Assembly (NCBI RefSeq): GCF_036345995.1
Contig: NZ_CP107796.1
Span: 6,138,001-6,202,000, forward strand
Reading direction: 5' to 3'
Length of the DNA: 64,000 bases
DNA from: Streptomyces sp. NBC_00557
GTDB taxonomy: Bacteria; Actinomycetota; Actinomycetes; Streptomycetales; Streptomycetaceae
Shown piece after piece: positions 16,942 through 27,102 of the stretch (the first letter of the stretch is position 1; every line of letters begins with the position of its first letter). The notes under the pieces were generated by a model, which searched no databases, was not told the DNA's origin, and was given only the letters and a program-made list of their open reading frames with translations. The translations under genes and the position numbers were made by a program.

Positions 16942-18914
16942 CGGAAGTGTCCGACAGGGAACCGCCGCGCCGACGTGTGCCCGGGCCCGCCAGGCCGCCG
17001 CGGCCGAGGAGCGCCGCCGCGCGGCGGCAGCCCGTGCCCGGCGCCCGTCCGGCCCGGCGCCCGAGCGGGGCCCGGCCGATGACCGCGCCCCCGCTCCGGC
17101 TCGGCAGCCCCCGGCCCCGGCTGCGCATGGTCAGCCTCACGCTCACCCTGGTCCTGATCGCCTTCGTCGTACGGCTGCTGCAGGTGCAGGGCGTCGACGC
17201 GAGCGCGTACGCCGCGCGGGCCGAGCAGAACCGGTATGTCGTGCACACGCTGGCCGCCGAGCGCGGCGGGATCACCGACCGCAACGGCGTGGCCCTCGCC
17301 ATCAGCCAGGACGCCTACGACATCACGGCCGACCCGACGATGTTCAGCAGGAAGCAGCTGAAGATCGGCGACGGCCCGGAGCAGGCCGCCGCGCTGCTCT
17401 CGCCGATCCTCGGGAAGAGCCAGGCCGACCTCGTGAGGAAGCTGCGGCCGAAGAACCCCGACTCCCGCTACGCCCGGCTCGCCACCCGGCAGACCCCGCA
17501 GGTCTGGAAGCAGATCAAGGACCTGAAGACCGCGCTCGCCGACAAGGCCGAGACCGACAGGAACACCGTCAACGTGCTCGCCGGCGTCTTCGCCGACCCC
17601 AGCAGCCAGCGCGTGTACCCCAACGGCGACCTCGCCGCCGGGATACTGGGCTGGGTCAACGCCGACGGCAAGGGCGGCGGCGGCATCGAGCAGGAGCTGA
17701 ACAAGCAGCTCTCGGGGAAGGACGGCAAGATCCGCTACGCCCAGTCGGGCGGCCGCGAGGTGCCGACCGCGGGCTCCAACGAGACGCCCGCCGTGCCCGG
17801 TTCCGACGTCGAGCTGACCATCGACCGCGACATCCAGTGGGCCGCGCAGAACGCCATCACCGAGCAGGTGAAGAAGTCCAGGGCCGACCGCGGCTACGTC
17901 ATCGTCCAGGACACCCGCACCGGCCAGATCCTGGCCATGGCCAACGCGCCCGGCTTCGACCCCAACGACCTGTCGAAGGCGGACGGCGCCGCCCTGGGCA
18001 ACGCCGCCCTGCAGGACGCCTACGAGCCCGGCTCCACCGCCAAGGTGATGTCGATGGCGGCCGTGCTGGAGGAGAACGCGGCGACCCCGCTCACCCACGT
18101 CGTCGTACCCAACCGGCTGCACCGCGGCGACCGGCTCTTCTCCGACGACGTCGACCACGGCACCTGGTACCTCACGCTGAACGGCGTCCTCGCCAAGTCC
18201 AGCAACATCGGCACCATTCTGGCCACCGGCCAGCTGGGCAGGACGCAGCCCGAGGCCAACAAGGTCCTCTACTCGTACCTGCGCAGGTTCGGCATCGGCA
18301 GCTACACCGGGCTCGGCTTCCCCGGCGAGACGCCCGGCATCCTCGCGCCGTACCAGAAGTGGTCCACCTCGCAGCAGTACACGATTCCTTTCGGCCAGGG
18401 CTTCTCCCTCAACGCGATGCAGGCCGCCTCCGTGTACTCGACCATCGCCAACGGCGGGGTGCGGATCCAGCCGACCCTGGTGCGCGGCACCAAGGGCCCC
18501 GACGGGCGCTTCACCCCCGCGCCCCGGCCCAAGCAGACCCGCGTGGTCAGCGAGAAGACCGCCAGGACCCTGGCGCGGATGCTGGAGTCCGTGGTGGGCG
18601 ACGAACAGGGCACCGGCGCCAAGGCGCGCATCCCCGGCTACAACGTCGCCGGCAAGACCGGCACGGCCAACCGCGTGGATCCGGCCACCGGCCGGTACCA
18701 CGGCTACACGTCGTCGTTCGCCGGTTTCGCACCCGCCGACAACCCCCGGATCACCGTCTACTGCGCCATCCAGAACGCCACCTCGGGCAGCTACTTCGGC
18801 GGCCAGATCTGCGGCCCCATCTACAAGCAGGTGATGGAGTTCGCCCTGAAGACCCTCCAGGTGCCGCCGACCGGCGCGCCGGCCGCGAACCTGCCCGTCG
18901 ACTACAAGCCCTGA
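16938..18914 (+). CDS. ftsI: Septal peptidoglycan transpeptidase FtsI (PBP3, class B)
   Basis: The 658-aa class B penicillin-binding protein cross-links septal peptidoglycan outside the membrane. A basic, Pro/Arg-rich cytoplasmic tail of about 60 residues precedes one membrane segment (about 62-82). A dimerisation domain begins at RGGITDRNGVALA. The transpeptidase active site shows the SxxK motif STAK (nucleophile near Ser366), the SxN motif SSN and the KTG motif in GKTGTANRVD. The GTG start overlaps ftsL (GTGA), so translation is coupled. In Streptomyces ftsI is needed for sporulation septa rather than for viability. Confidence 0.97.
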   Translation: MTEVSDREPPRRRVPGPARPPRPRSAAARRQPVPGARPARRPSGARPMTAPPLRLGSPRPRLRMVSLTLTLVLIAFVVRLLQVQGVDASAYAARAEQNRYVVHTLAAERGGITDRNGVALAISQDAYDITADPTMFSRKQLKIGDGPEQAAALLSPILGKSQADLVRKLRPKNPDSRYARLATRQTPQVWKQIKDLKTALADKAETDRNTVNVLAGVFADPSSQRVYPNGDLAAGILGWVNADGKGGGGIEQELNKQLSGKDGKIRYAQSGGREVPTAGSNETPAVPGSDVELTIDRDIQWAAQNAITEQVKKSRADRGYVIVQDTRTGQILAMANAPGFDPNDLSKADGAALGNAALQDAYEPGSTAKVMSMAAVLEENAATPLTHVVVPNRLHRGDRLFSDDVDHGTWYLTLNGVLAKSSNIGTILATGQLGRTQPEANKVLYSYLRRFGIGSYTGLGFPGETPGILAPYQKWSTSQQYTIPFGQGFSLNAMQAASVYSTIANGGVRIQPTLVRGTKGPDGRFTPAPRPKQTRVVSEKTARTLARMLESVVGDEQGTGAKARIPGYNVAGKTGTANRVDPATGRYHGYTSSFAGFAPADNPRITVYCAIQNATSGSYFGGQICGPIYKQVMEFALKTLQVPPTGAPAANLPVDYKP

Positions 18915-19077
18915 TCAGCACCGGAACACCAGGAACGAACCCGTGACGACGATCACCCCGGACCCCGGGAACCAAGGCGCCCGCAGCCCCTCGCTTCGCT
19001 CCGGACGGGGTACTCCCGGTACGCTCACCGCCGTGCCACACGCTGATCAGTCCCAAACCACCCAGAAAGGCGCTTCC

Positions 19078-20598
19078 GTGACATACCCGGGACCGCCCCG
19101 ACCGGTCGAGGTCTCCGCCACACCCCTCGCGGAACTGGCCGATCAGCTGGGTGCCGCCGCTCCGGAGACCGACGCCGGGATCACGGGGATCACCCACGAC
19201 TCGCGCGCCGTCCGCCCCGGCGACCTGTACGCCGCCCTCCCGGGCGCCCGCCTGCACGGCGCCGACTTCGCCACCCAGGCCGCCGGCCTCGGCGCGGCCG
19301 CCGTGCTCACCGACCCGGCGGGCGTCGAGCGCGCCGCCGCGACCGGACTGCCGGTCCTGGTCGTCGACGACCCGCGCGGGCGGATGGGCGAGCTGGCGGC
19401 GACGATCTACGGCCACCCGGGCCGCGACCTGCTGCAGATCGGCATCACCGGCACCTCCGGCAAGACCACCACCGCCTACCTCGTCGAGGGCGGGCTCAGG
19501 ACCGCGAAGTCCACCGGTCTCGTCGGCACGGTCGAGATGCGCATCGGCGAGGAGCGCATCAAGTCCGAGCGCACCACCCCCGAGGCCACCGACCTGCAGG
19601 CCCTGTTCGCCGTCATGCGCGAGCGCGGCGTCGAGGCGGTCGCCATGGAGGTCTCCAGCCACGCCCTGGTCCTCGGCCGGGTCGACGGCTGCGTCTTCGA
19701 CGTCGCCGTGTTCACCAACCTCAGCCCGGAGCACATGGAGTTCCACTCCGACATGGAGGACTACTTCCGGGCCAAGGCGCAGCTGTTCACGCCGGAGCGC
19801 AGCAGACTCGGTGTGGTCAACGCCGACGACGAGTACGGCCGCCGGCTGGTCCGGGAAGCCACCGTGCCGGTCGTCACCTACTCCGCCGAGGGCCACCCCG
19901 ACGCCGACTGGCGCGCCGAGCACGTCCAGGTCGGCCCCATGGACTCGACGTTCACCGTGCTCGGCCCGAACGGCGAGCGGATCCAGGCCAAGTCGCCGCT
20001 GCCGGGCCCCTTCAACGTGGCGAACACCCTCGCCGCCATCGTCGCCCTCGCCGCCGCCGGCCTCGACCCGCAGACCGCCGCCGACGGCGTCGCCGCCGTC
20101 CCGGGCGTCCCCGGCCGGCTGGAACGCGTCGACGCCGGGCAGCCCTACCTCGCGGTCGTGGACTACGCCCACAAGACCGACGCCGTCGAGTCCGTGCTCA
20201 AGGCGCTGCGCAAGGTCACCAAGGGCCGGCTGCACGTCGTCCTCGGCTGCGGCGGCGACCGCGACCGGACCAAGCGGGCCCCGATGGGCGCCGCCGTGGC
20301 CCGGCTCGCCGACACGGCCGTACTGACCTCCGACAACCCCCGCTCCGAGGACCCGCTCGCGATCCTCGCGACCATGCTCCAGGGCGCCGCCTCGGTGCCC
20401 GCGCACGAGCGCGGCGAGGTGCTCCTGTTCGAGGACCGGGCCGCCGCGATCGCCGCCGCCGTGGGGCGCGCCCGGGCCGGCGACACCGTGCTGGTCGCGG
20501 GCAAGGGCCACGAGCAGGGCCAGGACATCGCCGGCGTGGTCCGTCCCTTCGACGACCGCCAGGTGCTCCGCGAAGCCATCCAGAAGACCCAGGGATGA
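19078..20598 (+). CDS. murE: UDP-MurNAc-tripeptide synthetase MurE
   Basis: The 506-aa cytoplasmic ligase adds diaminopimelate to UDP-MurNAc-L-Ala-D-Glu. The N-terminal domain has THDSRAV and PGDLYAALPG, the ATP loop is GITGTSGKTTT (about residues 122-132), the carbamylated Lys lies in YFRAKAQLF, and the DAP-selecting motif DNPRSEDP identifies the diaminopimelate type (LL-DAP in Streptomyces). The GTG at 19078 (AAAGG upstream) puts the DSR motif about 37 residues from the N terminus, as in other MurE proteins. A GTG at 18943 in the same frame would add 45 residues with little resemblance to the family. Confidence 0.95.
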   Translation: MTYPGPPRPVEVSATPLAELADQLGAAAPETDAGITGITHDSRAVRPGDLYAALPGARLHGADFATQAAGLGAAAVLTDPAGVERAAATGLPVLVVDDPRGRMGELAATIYGHPGRDLLQIGITGTSGKTTTAYLVEGGLRTAKSTGLVGTVEMRIGEERIKSERTTPEATDLQALFAVMRERGVEAVAMEVSSHALVLGRVDGCVFDVAVFTNLSPEHMEFHSDMEDYFRAKAQLFTPERSRLGVVNADDEYGRRLVREATVPVVTYSAEGHPDADWRAEHVQVGPMDSTFTVLGPNGERIQAKSPLPGPFNVANTLAAIVALAAAGLDPQTAADGVAAVPGVPGRLERVDAGQPYLAVVDYAHKTDAVESVLKALRKVTKGRLHVVLGCGGDRDRTKRAPMGAAVARLADTAVLTSDNPRSEDPLAILATMLQGAASVPAHERGEVLLFEDRAAAIAAAVGRARAGDTVLVAGKGHEQGQDIAGVVRPFDDRQVLREAIQKTQG

Positions 20599-20626
20599 AA
20601 ATCCCGAAGATCCAGGGGATGAACTT

Positions 20627-22042
20627 GTGATCGCCCTCTCCCTCGCCGAGATCGCAGCAGTCGTCGGCGGGCAGACGCACGACATACCGGACCCGTCCGT
20701 CCAGGTCACGGGACCGGTCGTCCGGGACTCCCGTGAAGTGACGCCCGGCAGCCTGTTCGTCGCCTTCGTCGGCGAACGCGTGGACGGCCACGACTTCGCC
20801 GCGCAGGTGATCGAGGCCGGTGCGGCCGCCGTACTGGCGTCCCGCCCGGTCGGCGTGCCCGCGATCGTGGTCGAGGACGTGCAGACCGCGCTCGGCGCCC
20901 TCGCCCGGCACGTCGTACGCCGGCTCGGCGCGACCCTCGTCGCCCTGACCGGCTCGGCGGGCAAGACCAGCACCAAGGACCTGATCGCCCAGGTCCTGCG
21001 GCGCAAGGCGCCGACGGTGTTCACGCCCGGCTCGCTCAACAACGAGATCGGGCTGCCGCTGACCGCCCTGTCCGCCACCGAGGAGACCCGCTTCCTGGTG
21101 CTGGAGATGGGCGCCCGCGGGATCGGCCACATCCGCTACCTCACCGAGCTGACCCCGCCGAGGGTCGGCCTGGTCCTGAACGTCGGCAGCGCCCACATCG
21201 GCGAGTTCGGCGGCCGGGAGCAGATCGCCCAGGCCAAGGGCGAGTTGGTGGAGGCGCTGCCCGCGGCCGACGAGGGCGGGGTCGCGGTCCTCAACGCCGA
21301 CGACCCGCTGGTGCGGGCGATGGCCTCCCGTACCAAGGCGAAGGTGGTCCTTTTCGGAGAGTCGGCCGAAGCGGACGTACGCGCCGAGAACGTGCGACTC
21401 ACGGACAGCGGACAGCCGTCCTTCAGGCTTCACACACCCTCCGGTGCAAGCGATGTGACCATGCGCCTGTACGGTGAGCACCACGTGTCGAACGCGCTCG
21501 CCGCGGCCGCCGTCGCCCATGAGCTGGGCATGTCCGGGGAAGAGATCGCCACCGCGCTCTCCGAGGCGGGCTCCCTCTCCCGCTGGCGCATGGAGGTCAC
21601 CGAGCGCCCGGACGGCGTGACCATCGTCAACGACGCCTACAACGCCAACCCCGAGTCCATGCGGGCCGCCCTCCGGGCGCTCGCGGCCATGGGCAAGGGG
21701 CGCCGCACGTGGGCGGTGCTCGGCAAGATGGCCGAGCTGGGGGACGAGGCGCTCGCCGAGCACGACGCCGTCGGACGGCTCGCCGTCCGGCTCAACGTCA
21801 GCAAGCTCGTCGCCGTCGGGGGGATTGAGGCCTCCTGGCTGCAACTGGGCGCATATAACGAGGGTTCGTGGGGTGAGGAGTCGGTGCACGTGTCCGACGC
21901 ACAGGCGGCGATCGACCTGTTGCGCAGCGAGTTGCGCCCGGGGGACGTCGTGCTCGTGAAGGCGTCCCGTTCGGTGGGTCTGGAGAGCGTTGCCCAGGCG
22001 CTCGCCGAGACCGGTGCCGAGGGCGAGGTTGCCGCCCGATGA
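20627..22042 (+). CDS. murF: UDP-MurNAc-tripeptide:D-Ala-D-Ala ligase MurF
   Basis: The 471-aa ligase completes the pentapeptide by adding D-Ala-D-Ala. Visible motifs are VVRDSREVTPGSLFVAF in the N-terminal domain, the P-loop LTGSAGKTSTKDL (about residues 106-118), NNEIGLPLT, and IVNDAYNANPESMRAAL in the C-terminal domain. GTG start with an AGGGGATG Shine-Dalgarno, 28 bp after murE. Its stop overlaps the mraY start by 4 nt (ATGA), so the order of the genes follows the order of the pathway. Confidence 0.97.
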   Translation: MIALSLAEIAAVVGGQTHDIPDPSVQVTGPVVRDSREVTPGSLFVAFVGERVDGHDFAAQVIEAGAAAVLASRPVGVPAIVVEDVQTALGALARHVVRRLGATLVALTGSAGKTSTKDLIAQVLRRKAPTVFTPGSLNNEIGLPLTALSATEETRFLVLEMGARGIGHIRYLTELTPPRVGLVLNVGSAHIGEFGGREQIAQAKGELVEALPAADEGGVAVLNADDPLVRAMASRTKAKVVLFGESAEADVRAENVRLTDSGQPSFRLHTPSGASDVTMRLYGEHHVSNALAAAAVAHELGMSGEEIATALSEAGSLSRWRMEVTERPDGVTIVNDAYNANPESMRAALRALAAMGKGRRTWAVLGKMAELGDEALAEHDAVGRLAVRLNVSKLVAVGGIEASWLQLGAYNEGSWGEESVHVSDAQAAIDLLRSELRPGDVVLVKASRSVGLESVAQALAETGAEGEVAAR

Positions 22043-23112
22043 TGAAGCAGATCCTGTTCTCAGGAGTCATTGGCCTCTTCCTGACGCTGATCGGCACCCC
22101 GCTGCTGATCAAGCTCCTGGCCCGCAAGGGCTACGGCCAGTACATCCGTGACGACGGACCGCGCGAGCACGCCAGCAAGCGCGGTACGCCGACCATGGGC
22201 GGTATCGCCTTCATCCTGGCGACCATCGCGGCGTACTTCCTGAGCAAGCTCATCACCGGTTACCCGCCCACCTACTCCGGGCTGCTGGTCCTCGGCCTGA
22301 TGTTCGGCATGGGCCTGGTCGGCTTCCTCGACGACTACATCAAGATCGTCAAGCGGCGTTCGCTGGGCCTGCGGGCCAAGGCGAAGATGGCCGGCCAGCT
22401 GATCGTCGGCATCGCCTTCGCGGTGCTGTCGCTGATGTTCTCCGACGCGCGCGGCAACACCCCGGCCTCCACCAAGCTGTCCTTCATCACCGACTTCGGC
22501 TGGTCGATCGGCCCGGTGCTGTTCGTGATCTGGGCGCTGTTCATGATCCTCGCGATGTCGAACGGCGTGAACCTCACCGACGGCCTGGACGGCCTGGCCA
22601 CCGGCGCCTCCGTGCTCGTCTTCGGCGCCTACACGTTCATCGGCGTCTGGCAGTTCCAGGAGTCCTGCGCCAACGCGCAGACCCTGACCAACCCGGCCGC
22701 CTGCTACGAGGTGCGCGACCCGCTCGACCTCGCGGTGATCGCCTCCGCGCTGATGGGCGCCTGCCTGGGCTTCCTGTGGTGGAACACCTCGCCGGCGAAG
22801 ATCTTCATGGGCGACACCGGTTCGCTCGCCCTCGGCGGCGTCCTCACCGGTCTGGCCATCCTCTCCCGCACGGAGCTGCTGCTGGCCATCATGGGCGGCC
22901 TGTTCGTCCTCATCACCATGTCGGTCGTCATCCAGGTCGGCTCCTTCCGGCTCACCGGCAAGCGCGTCTTCCGGATGGCGCCGCTCCAGCACCACTTCGA
23001 ACTCAAGGGCTGGTCCGAAGTCCTGGTGGTGGTCCGCTTCTGGATCATCCAGGGCATCTGTGTCATCGTCGGACTGGGCCTCTTCTACGCAGGATGGGCA
23101 GCGGACAAGTGA
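22039..23112 (+). CDS. mraY: Phospho-MurNAc-pentapeptide translocase MraY
   Basis: The 357-aa integral membrane enzyme transfers phospho-MurNAc-pentapeptide to undecaprenyl phosphate to form lipid I. It has about ten membrane segments and the family signatures DDGPREHASKRGTPTMGG, FLDDYIKIVKRRSLGL (catalytic Asp pair), NLTDGLDGLATG, KIFMGDTGSLALGG and APLQHHFELKGW. Length is typical. ATG start inside the murF stop, and a GTGA overlap with murD at the other end. Confidence 0.98.
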   Translation: MMKQILFSGVIGLFLTLIGTPLLIKLLARKGYGQYIRDDGPREHASKRGTPTMGGIAFILATIAAYFLSKLITGYPPTYSGLLVLGLMFGMGLVGFLDDYIKIVKRRSLGLRAKAKMAGQLIVGIAFAVLSLMFSDARGNTPASTKLSFITDFGWSIGPVLFVIWALFMILAMSNGVNLTDGLDGLATGASVLVFGAYTFIGVWQFQESCANAQTLTNPAACYEVRDPLDLAVIASALMGACLGFLWWNTSPAKIFMGDTGSLALGGVLTGLAILSRTELLLAIMGGLFVLITMSVVIQVGSFRLTGKRVFRMAPLQHHFELKGWSEVLVVVRFWIIQGICVIVGLGLFYAGWAADK

Positions 23113-24536
23113 CCCCCACCTCGGAGCTCTCCGACTTCCAGGGCAAGCACGTCACCGTCGCCGGGCTCGGCGTCTCCGGCGTCCCGGCGGCGAAGGCGCT
23201 GCACGCGCGCGGGGCGATCGTCACGGTCGTCAACGACGGCGACGACGCACGCGCGCGTGAACAGGCCGCGGAGCTGAAGGCGCTCGGCATCGCCGTACGC
23301 CTGGGCGACGGCGCAACCCTGCCGGAGGGCACCGAGCTGATCGTCACCGCGCCCGGCTGGAAGCCCGACAAGCCGCTGTTCCAGGCGGCCGGGAAGGCCG
23401 GTGTGCCCGTCTGGGGCGACGTGGAGCTGGCCTGGCGGCTGCGCGGCCCCGGCGCGGCGCCCTGGCTCGCGGTCACGGGCACCAACGGCAAGACCACCAC
23501 CGTCCAGATGCTCGCGTCGATCCTGAGGGCCGCCGGGCTGCGCACGGCCGCCGTAGGCAACATCGGCGTCTCCCTGCTGGACGCGGTCCTCGGCGAGGAG
23601 GAGTACGACGTCCTCGCCGTGGAGCTGTCCAGCTACCAGCTGCACTGGGCGCCCTCGCTGCGCGCCCACTCCGCGGCGGTCCTCAACCTCGCCCCGGACC
23701 ACCTCGACTGGCACGGCTCCATGGAGGCGTACGCGCGCGACAAGGGCCGCATCTACGAAGGCAATCGGGTCGCCTGCGTCTACAACGCGGCCGACAAGCG
23801 CACCGAGGAGCTGGTGCGCGAGGCCGACGTCGAGGAGGGCTGCCGCGCCGTCGGCTTCACCCTCGGCACGCCCGCGCCCTCCCAACTCGGCGTCGTGGAC
23901 GGCATCCTGGTCGACCGCGCCTTCGTGGAGAACCGGCAGAAGAACGCGCAGGAGCTGGCCGAGGTCTCCGACGTCAACCCGCCGGCCCCGCACAACATCG
24001 CCAACGCCCTTGCCGCGGCGGCCCTCGCGCGCGCCTTCGGGGTGCCCGCCAGGGCCGTACGCGAGGGCCTGCGGGCCTTCCGCCCGGACGCCCACCGCAT
24101 CGCGCACGTCGCCGACGTCGACGGGGTGGCGTACGTGGACGACTCCAAGGCGACCAACACCCATGCCGCCGAAGCCTCGTTGGCGGCATATGAACCGATC
24201 GTATGGATTGCGGGCGGCCTGGCGAAGGGCGCGACCTTCGACGAGCTGGTCGCCAAGTCGGCCAGGCGGCTGCGCGGCGCCGTCCTGATCGGCGCCGATC
24301 GTGCCCTGATCCGTGACGCCCTCGCGCGACACGCGCCGGAAGTCCCCGTGGTCGACGTCGACCGGACCGACACTGGGGCGATGCTCCAGGCGGTGACGGA
24401 AGCGAAGCGGCTCGCACAGCCCGGCGACACGGTGCTGCTGGCCCCGGCCTGCGCCTCCATGGACATGTTCACCAACTACAACCAGCGCGGTGACGCGTTC
24501 GCGGCGGCGGTCCGCGAACTCGAAGCGGGCGCCTGA
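23109..24536 (+). CDS. murD: UDP-MurNAc-L-alanine:D-glutamate ligase MurD
   Basis: The 475-aa ligase adds D-Glu to UDP-MurNAc-L-Ala. It has the N-terminal glycine-rich fold VAGLGVSGVPAAKAL, the ATP loop VTGTNGKTTTVQML (about residues 121-134), LNLAPDHLDWHGS, and the C-terminal blocks DDSKATNTHA and LLAPACASMDMF. The GTG at 23109 overlaps the mraY stop (GTGA) and places the first beta strand at the N terminus; longer frames upstream run antiparallel to mraY and are not genes. ftsW follows after 80 bp. Confidence 0.97.
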   Translation: MTPTSELSDFQGKHVTVAGLGVSGVPAAKALHARGAIVTVVNDGDDARAREQAAELKALGIAVRLGDGATLPEGTELIVTAPGWKPDKPLFQAAGKAGVPVWGDVELAWRLRGPGAAPWLAVTGTNGKTTTVQMLASILRAAGLRTAAVGNIGVSLLDAVLGEEEYDVLAVELSSYQLHWAPSLRAHSAAVLNLAPDHLDWHGSMEAYARDKGRIYEGNRVACVYNAADKRTEELVREADVEEGCRAVGFTLGTPAPSQLGVVDGILVDRAFVENRQKNAQELAEVSDVNPPAPHNIANALAAAALARAFGVPARAVREGLRAFRPDAHRIAHVADVDGVAYVDDSKATNTHAAEASLAAYEPIVWIAGGLAKGATFDELVAKSARRLRGAVLIGADRALIRDALARHAPEVPVVDVDRTDTGAMLQAVTEAKRLAQPGDTVLLAPACASMDMFTNYNQRGDAFAAAVRELEAGA

Positions 24537-24616
24537 CCGGGTCTCGGCCACACAGGGTGCTTCGGGACCCTCGAAGGAACGGGAGACTCGGATGTGGCTG
24601 AGGCCGGGAGGAGCCG

Positions 24617-25981
24617 GTGATGTCCGGTAGCCGTACAGGTCGTCCTCCGGCCGGGCGGGCCGTCAAGCGGCCCCCCGCGCCGCGCCTTCCGCGCGAGAAC
24701 CCCGTACAGCGCCTCTACACCCGCGCCCGCCGGGCCTGGGACCGGCCGCTGACCGCCTACTACCTGATCGTCGGCGGCACCCTGCTGATCACCGTGCTGG
24801 GTCTGGTGATGGTCTACTCGGCCTCCCAGATCACCGCGCTGCAGCTCTCGCTGCCCGGGTCGTACTTCTTCCGCAAGCAGTTCCTCGCCGCGCTCATCGG
24901 CGGGGTGCTGCTGTTCGCGGCCTCCCGCATGCCGGTGAAGCTGCACCGGGCGCTCGCCTACCCGATCCTCGCCGCCGCCGTCTTCCTGATGGTCCTGGTG
25001 CAGATCCCCGGGATAGGGATGGCGGTCAACGGCAACCAGAACTGGATCTCCCTCGGCGGCTCGTTCCAGATCCAGCCCAGCGAGTTCGGCAAGCTGGCCC
25101 TGGTGCTGTGGGGCGCGGACCTGATCGCCCGCAAGCAGGAGAAGAAGCTGCTGACCCAGTGGAAGCACATGCTGGTGCCCCTGGTGCCGGTCGCCTTCCT
25201 GCTGCTCGGGCTGATCATGCTCGGCGGCGACATGGGCACGACGATCATCCTGACGGCGATCCTGTTCGGTCTGCTCTGGCTCGCGGGGGCGCCCACCCGG
25301 CTGTTCTCCGGGGTGCTGAGCGTCGCCGGGCTGCTCGCCGCGCTCGCCATCTGGTCCAGCCCGCACCGGCTGAACCGGCTCAGCTGCATCGCCGCCACCG
25401 ACCCCGGCCCGAACGACATGTGCTGGCAGGGCGCGCACGGCATCTACGCCCTCGCCTCCGGCGGACTCTTCGGCTCCGGTCTTGGTGCGAGTGTGGAAAA
25501 ATGGGGGCAACTCCCGGAAGCGCACACCGACTTCATCTTCGCCGTCACCGGTGAGGAACTGGGCCTGGCGGGGACGCTGTCGGTGCTCGCCCTCTTCGCG
25601 GCTCTAGGCTATGCGGGTATCCGCGTGGCCGGACGCACGGAGGACCCCTTCGTGAGGTACGCCGCGGGAGGCGTGACCACCTGGATCACCGCCCAGGCGG
25701 TGATCAACATCGGTGCGGTGCTCGGTCTGCTGCCGATCGCCGGCGTGCCCCTCCCGCTGTTCTCCTACGGAGGGTCCGCCCTGCTGCCGACCATGTTCGC
25801 CATCGGGCTGCTGATCGCCTTCGCGCGCGACGAGCCCGCTGCGCGGGCGGCGCTTGCGATGCGGCAACCTCGCTTTGGTAGAAAGCGGGGGACTGGGGGC
25901 TCCGGGTCCGGTCGGAGTCCCCGGAGATGGAACACGATGCGACGGCGTGCCTCGGCGGCGCGTCCGTCCGGAGAGCGGTGA
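24617..25981 (+). CDS. ftsW: Septal peptidoglycan glycosyltransferase FtsW
   Basis: The 454-aa SEDS-family polymerase works with FtsI to make septal glycan from lipid II. It has about ten membrane segments, a cytoplasmic N-terminal tail of ~45 residues, and family blocks MVYSASQI, NGNQNWISLGGSFQIQPSE (with the essential extracytoplasmic region around residues 145-165), TDFIFAVTGEELG and PLFSYGGSALL. A basic Ser/Arg-rich tail ends the protein. GTG 24617 and ATG 24620 are both in reach of the GGAGGAG Shine-Dalgarno. MurG follows after 6 bp. Confidence 0.97.
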   Translation: MMSGSRTGRPPAGRAVKRPPAPRLPRENPVQRLYTRARRAWDRPLTAYYLIVGGTLLITVLGLVMVYSASQITALQLSLPGSYFFRKQFLAALIGGVLLFAASRMPVKLHRALAYPILAAAVFLMVLVQIPGIGMAVNGNQNWISLGGSFQIQPSEFGKLALVLWGADLIARKQEKKLLTQWKHMLVPLVPVAFLLLGLIMLGGDMGTTIILTAILFGLLWLAGAPTRLFSGVLSVAGLLAALAIWSSPHRLNRLSCIAATDPGPNDMCWQGAHGIYALASGGLFGSGLGASVEKWGQLPEAHTDFIFAVTGEELGLAGTLSVLALFAALGYAGIRVAGRTEDPFVRYAAGGVTTWITAQAVINIGAVLGLLPIAGVPLPLFSYGGSALLPTMFAIGLLIAFARDEPAARAALAMRQPRFGRKRGTGGSGSGRSPRRWNTMRRRASAARPSGER

Positions 25982-25987
25982 ATTTCG

Positions 25988-27076
25988 GTGCATGTCGTAC
26001 TCGCCGGTGGGGGGACCGCCGGCCACATCGAGCCCGCGCTCGCCCTCGCGGACGCCCTGCGCAGGCAGGACCCGACCGTGGGGATCACGGCCCTGGGCAC
26101 GGAGCGCGGCCTGGAGACCCGGCTCGTCCCCGAGCGCGGCTACGAACTCGCGCTGATCCCGGCGGTGCCGCTGCCCCGCAAGCCGACGCCCGAGCTGATC
26201 ACCGTCCCGGGCCGGCTGCGCGGCACCATCAAGGCCGCCGAGCAGGTCCTGGAGCGCACCAAGGCGGACGTCGTGGTCGGTTTCGGCGGCTATGTCGCCC
26301 TGCCCGGCTATCTGGCCGCCAAGCGCCTCGGCGTGCCCATCGTGATCCACGAGGCCAACGCCCGCCCCGGCCTCGCCAACAAGATCGGCTCGCGGTACGC
26401 GGCCCGGGTCGCCGTCTCCACGCCGGACAGCAAGCTGCGCGACGCCCGCTACATCGGCATCCCGCTGCGCCGCTCCATCGCCACCCTGGACCGCGCCGCC
26501 GCGCGCCCGGAGGCCCGGCACCGCTTCGGCCTCGACCCGAACCTGCCCACGCTGCTGGTCTCCGGCGGCTCCCAGGGCGCCCGGCGGCTGAACGAGGTGA
26601 CCCAGGCGGTCGCCCCCTGGCTCCAGCAGGCCGGCATCCAGATCCTGCACGCGGTCGGCCCGAAGAACGAACTGCCGCAGGTGCACCAGATGCCGGGAAT
26701 GCCCCCCTATATCCCGGTAAGTTACCTGGACCGGATGGACCTCGCGTACGCCGCGGCCGACATGATGCTCTGCCGCGCGGGCGCGATGACCGTCGCCGAG
26801 CTCTCCGCCGTCGGGCTTCCGGCCGCGTACGTCCCGCTGCCCATCGGCAACGGCGAACAGCGGCTCAACGCCCAGCCGGTGGTGAAGGCCGGCGGCGGAC
26901 TCCTGGTCGACGACGCGGAACTCACGCCCGAGTGGGTGCAGCAGAACGTCCTGCCCGTGCTCGCCGATCCGCACCGGCTGTACGAGATGTCCCGCGCCGC
27001 AAGCGAGTTCGGCCGCCGGGACGCCGACGAACTGCTCGTCGGCATGGTGTACGAGGCGATCGCCTCACGCCGTTAG
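25988..27076 (+). CDS. murG: UDP-GlcNAc:lipid I GlcNAc transferase MurG
   Basis: The 362-aa peripheral membrane GT-B glycosyltransferase converts lipid I to lipid II. The N-terminal lipid/acceptor loop [15 protein letters not shown], the second glycine-rich loop [13 protein letters not shown], and the donor-binding blocks [15 protein letters not shown] and [23 protein letters not shown] are all present. GTG start with the family-typical sequence HVVLAGGGT directly at the N terminus. In many bacteria murC follows murG; here ftsQ follows after 26 bp. Confidence 0.98.
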   Translation: MHVVLAGGGTAGHIEPALALADALRRQDPTVGITALGTERGLETRLVPERGYELALIPAVPLPRKPTPELITVPGRLRGTIKAAEQVLERTKADVVVGFGGYVALPGYLAAKRLGVPIVIHEANARPGLANKIGSRYAARVAVSTPDSKLRDARYIGIPLRRSIATLDRAAARPEARHRFGLDPNLPTLLVSGGSQGARRLNEVTQAVAPWLQQAGIQILHAVGPKNELPQVHQMPGMPPYIPVSYLDRMDLAYAAADMMLCRAGAMTVAELSAVGLPAAYVPLPIGNGEQRLNAQPVVKAGGGLLVDDAELTPEWVQQNVLPVLADPHRLYEMSRAASEFGRRDADELLVGMVYEAIASRR

Positions 27077-27102
27077 GACCATATGACGAAGGGGCAGTGA
27101 GC

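Noticed and set aside
18943..19077. MurE start at GTG 18943
   Set aside because: It has a weaker ribosome site and adds 45 residues without family resemblance. Kept as an alternative, not excluded.
24537..24616. Possible ftsW promoter with a WhiA site in the murD-ftsW gap
   Set aside because: No GACAC in the gap; the nearest lies inside murD (24426-24430) and a 5-mer alone is too weak as evidence.
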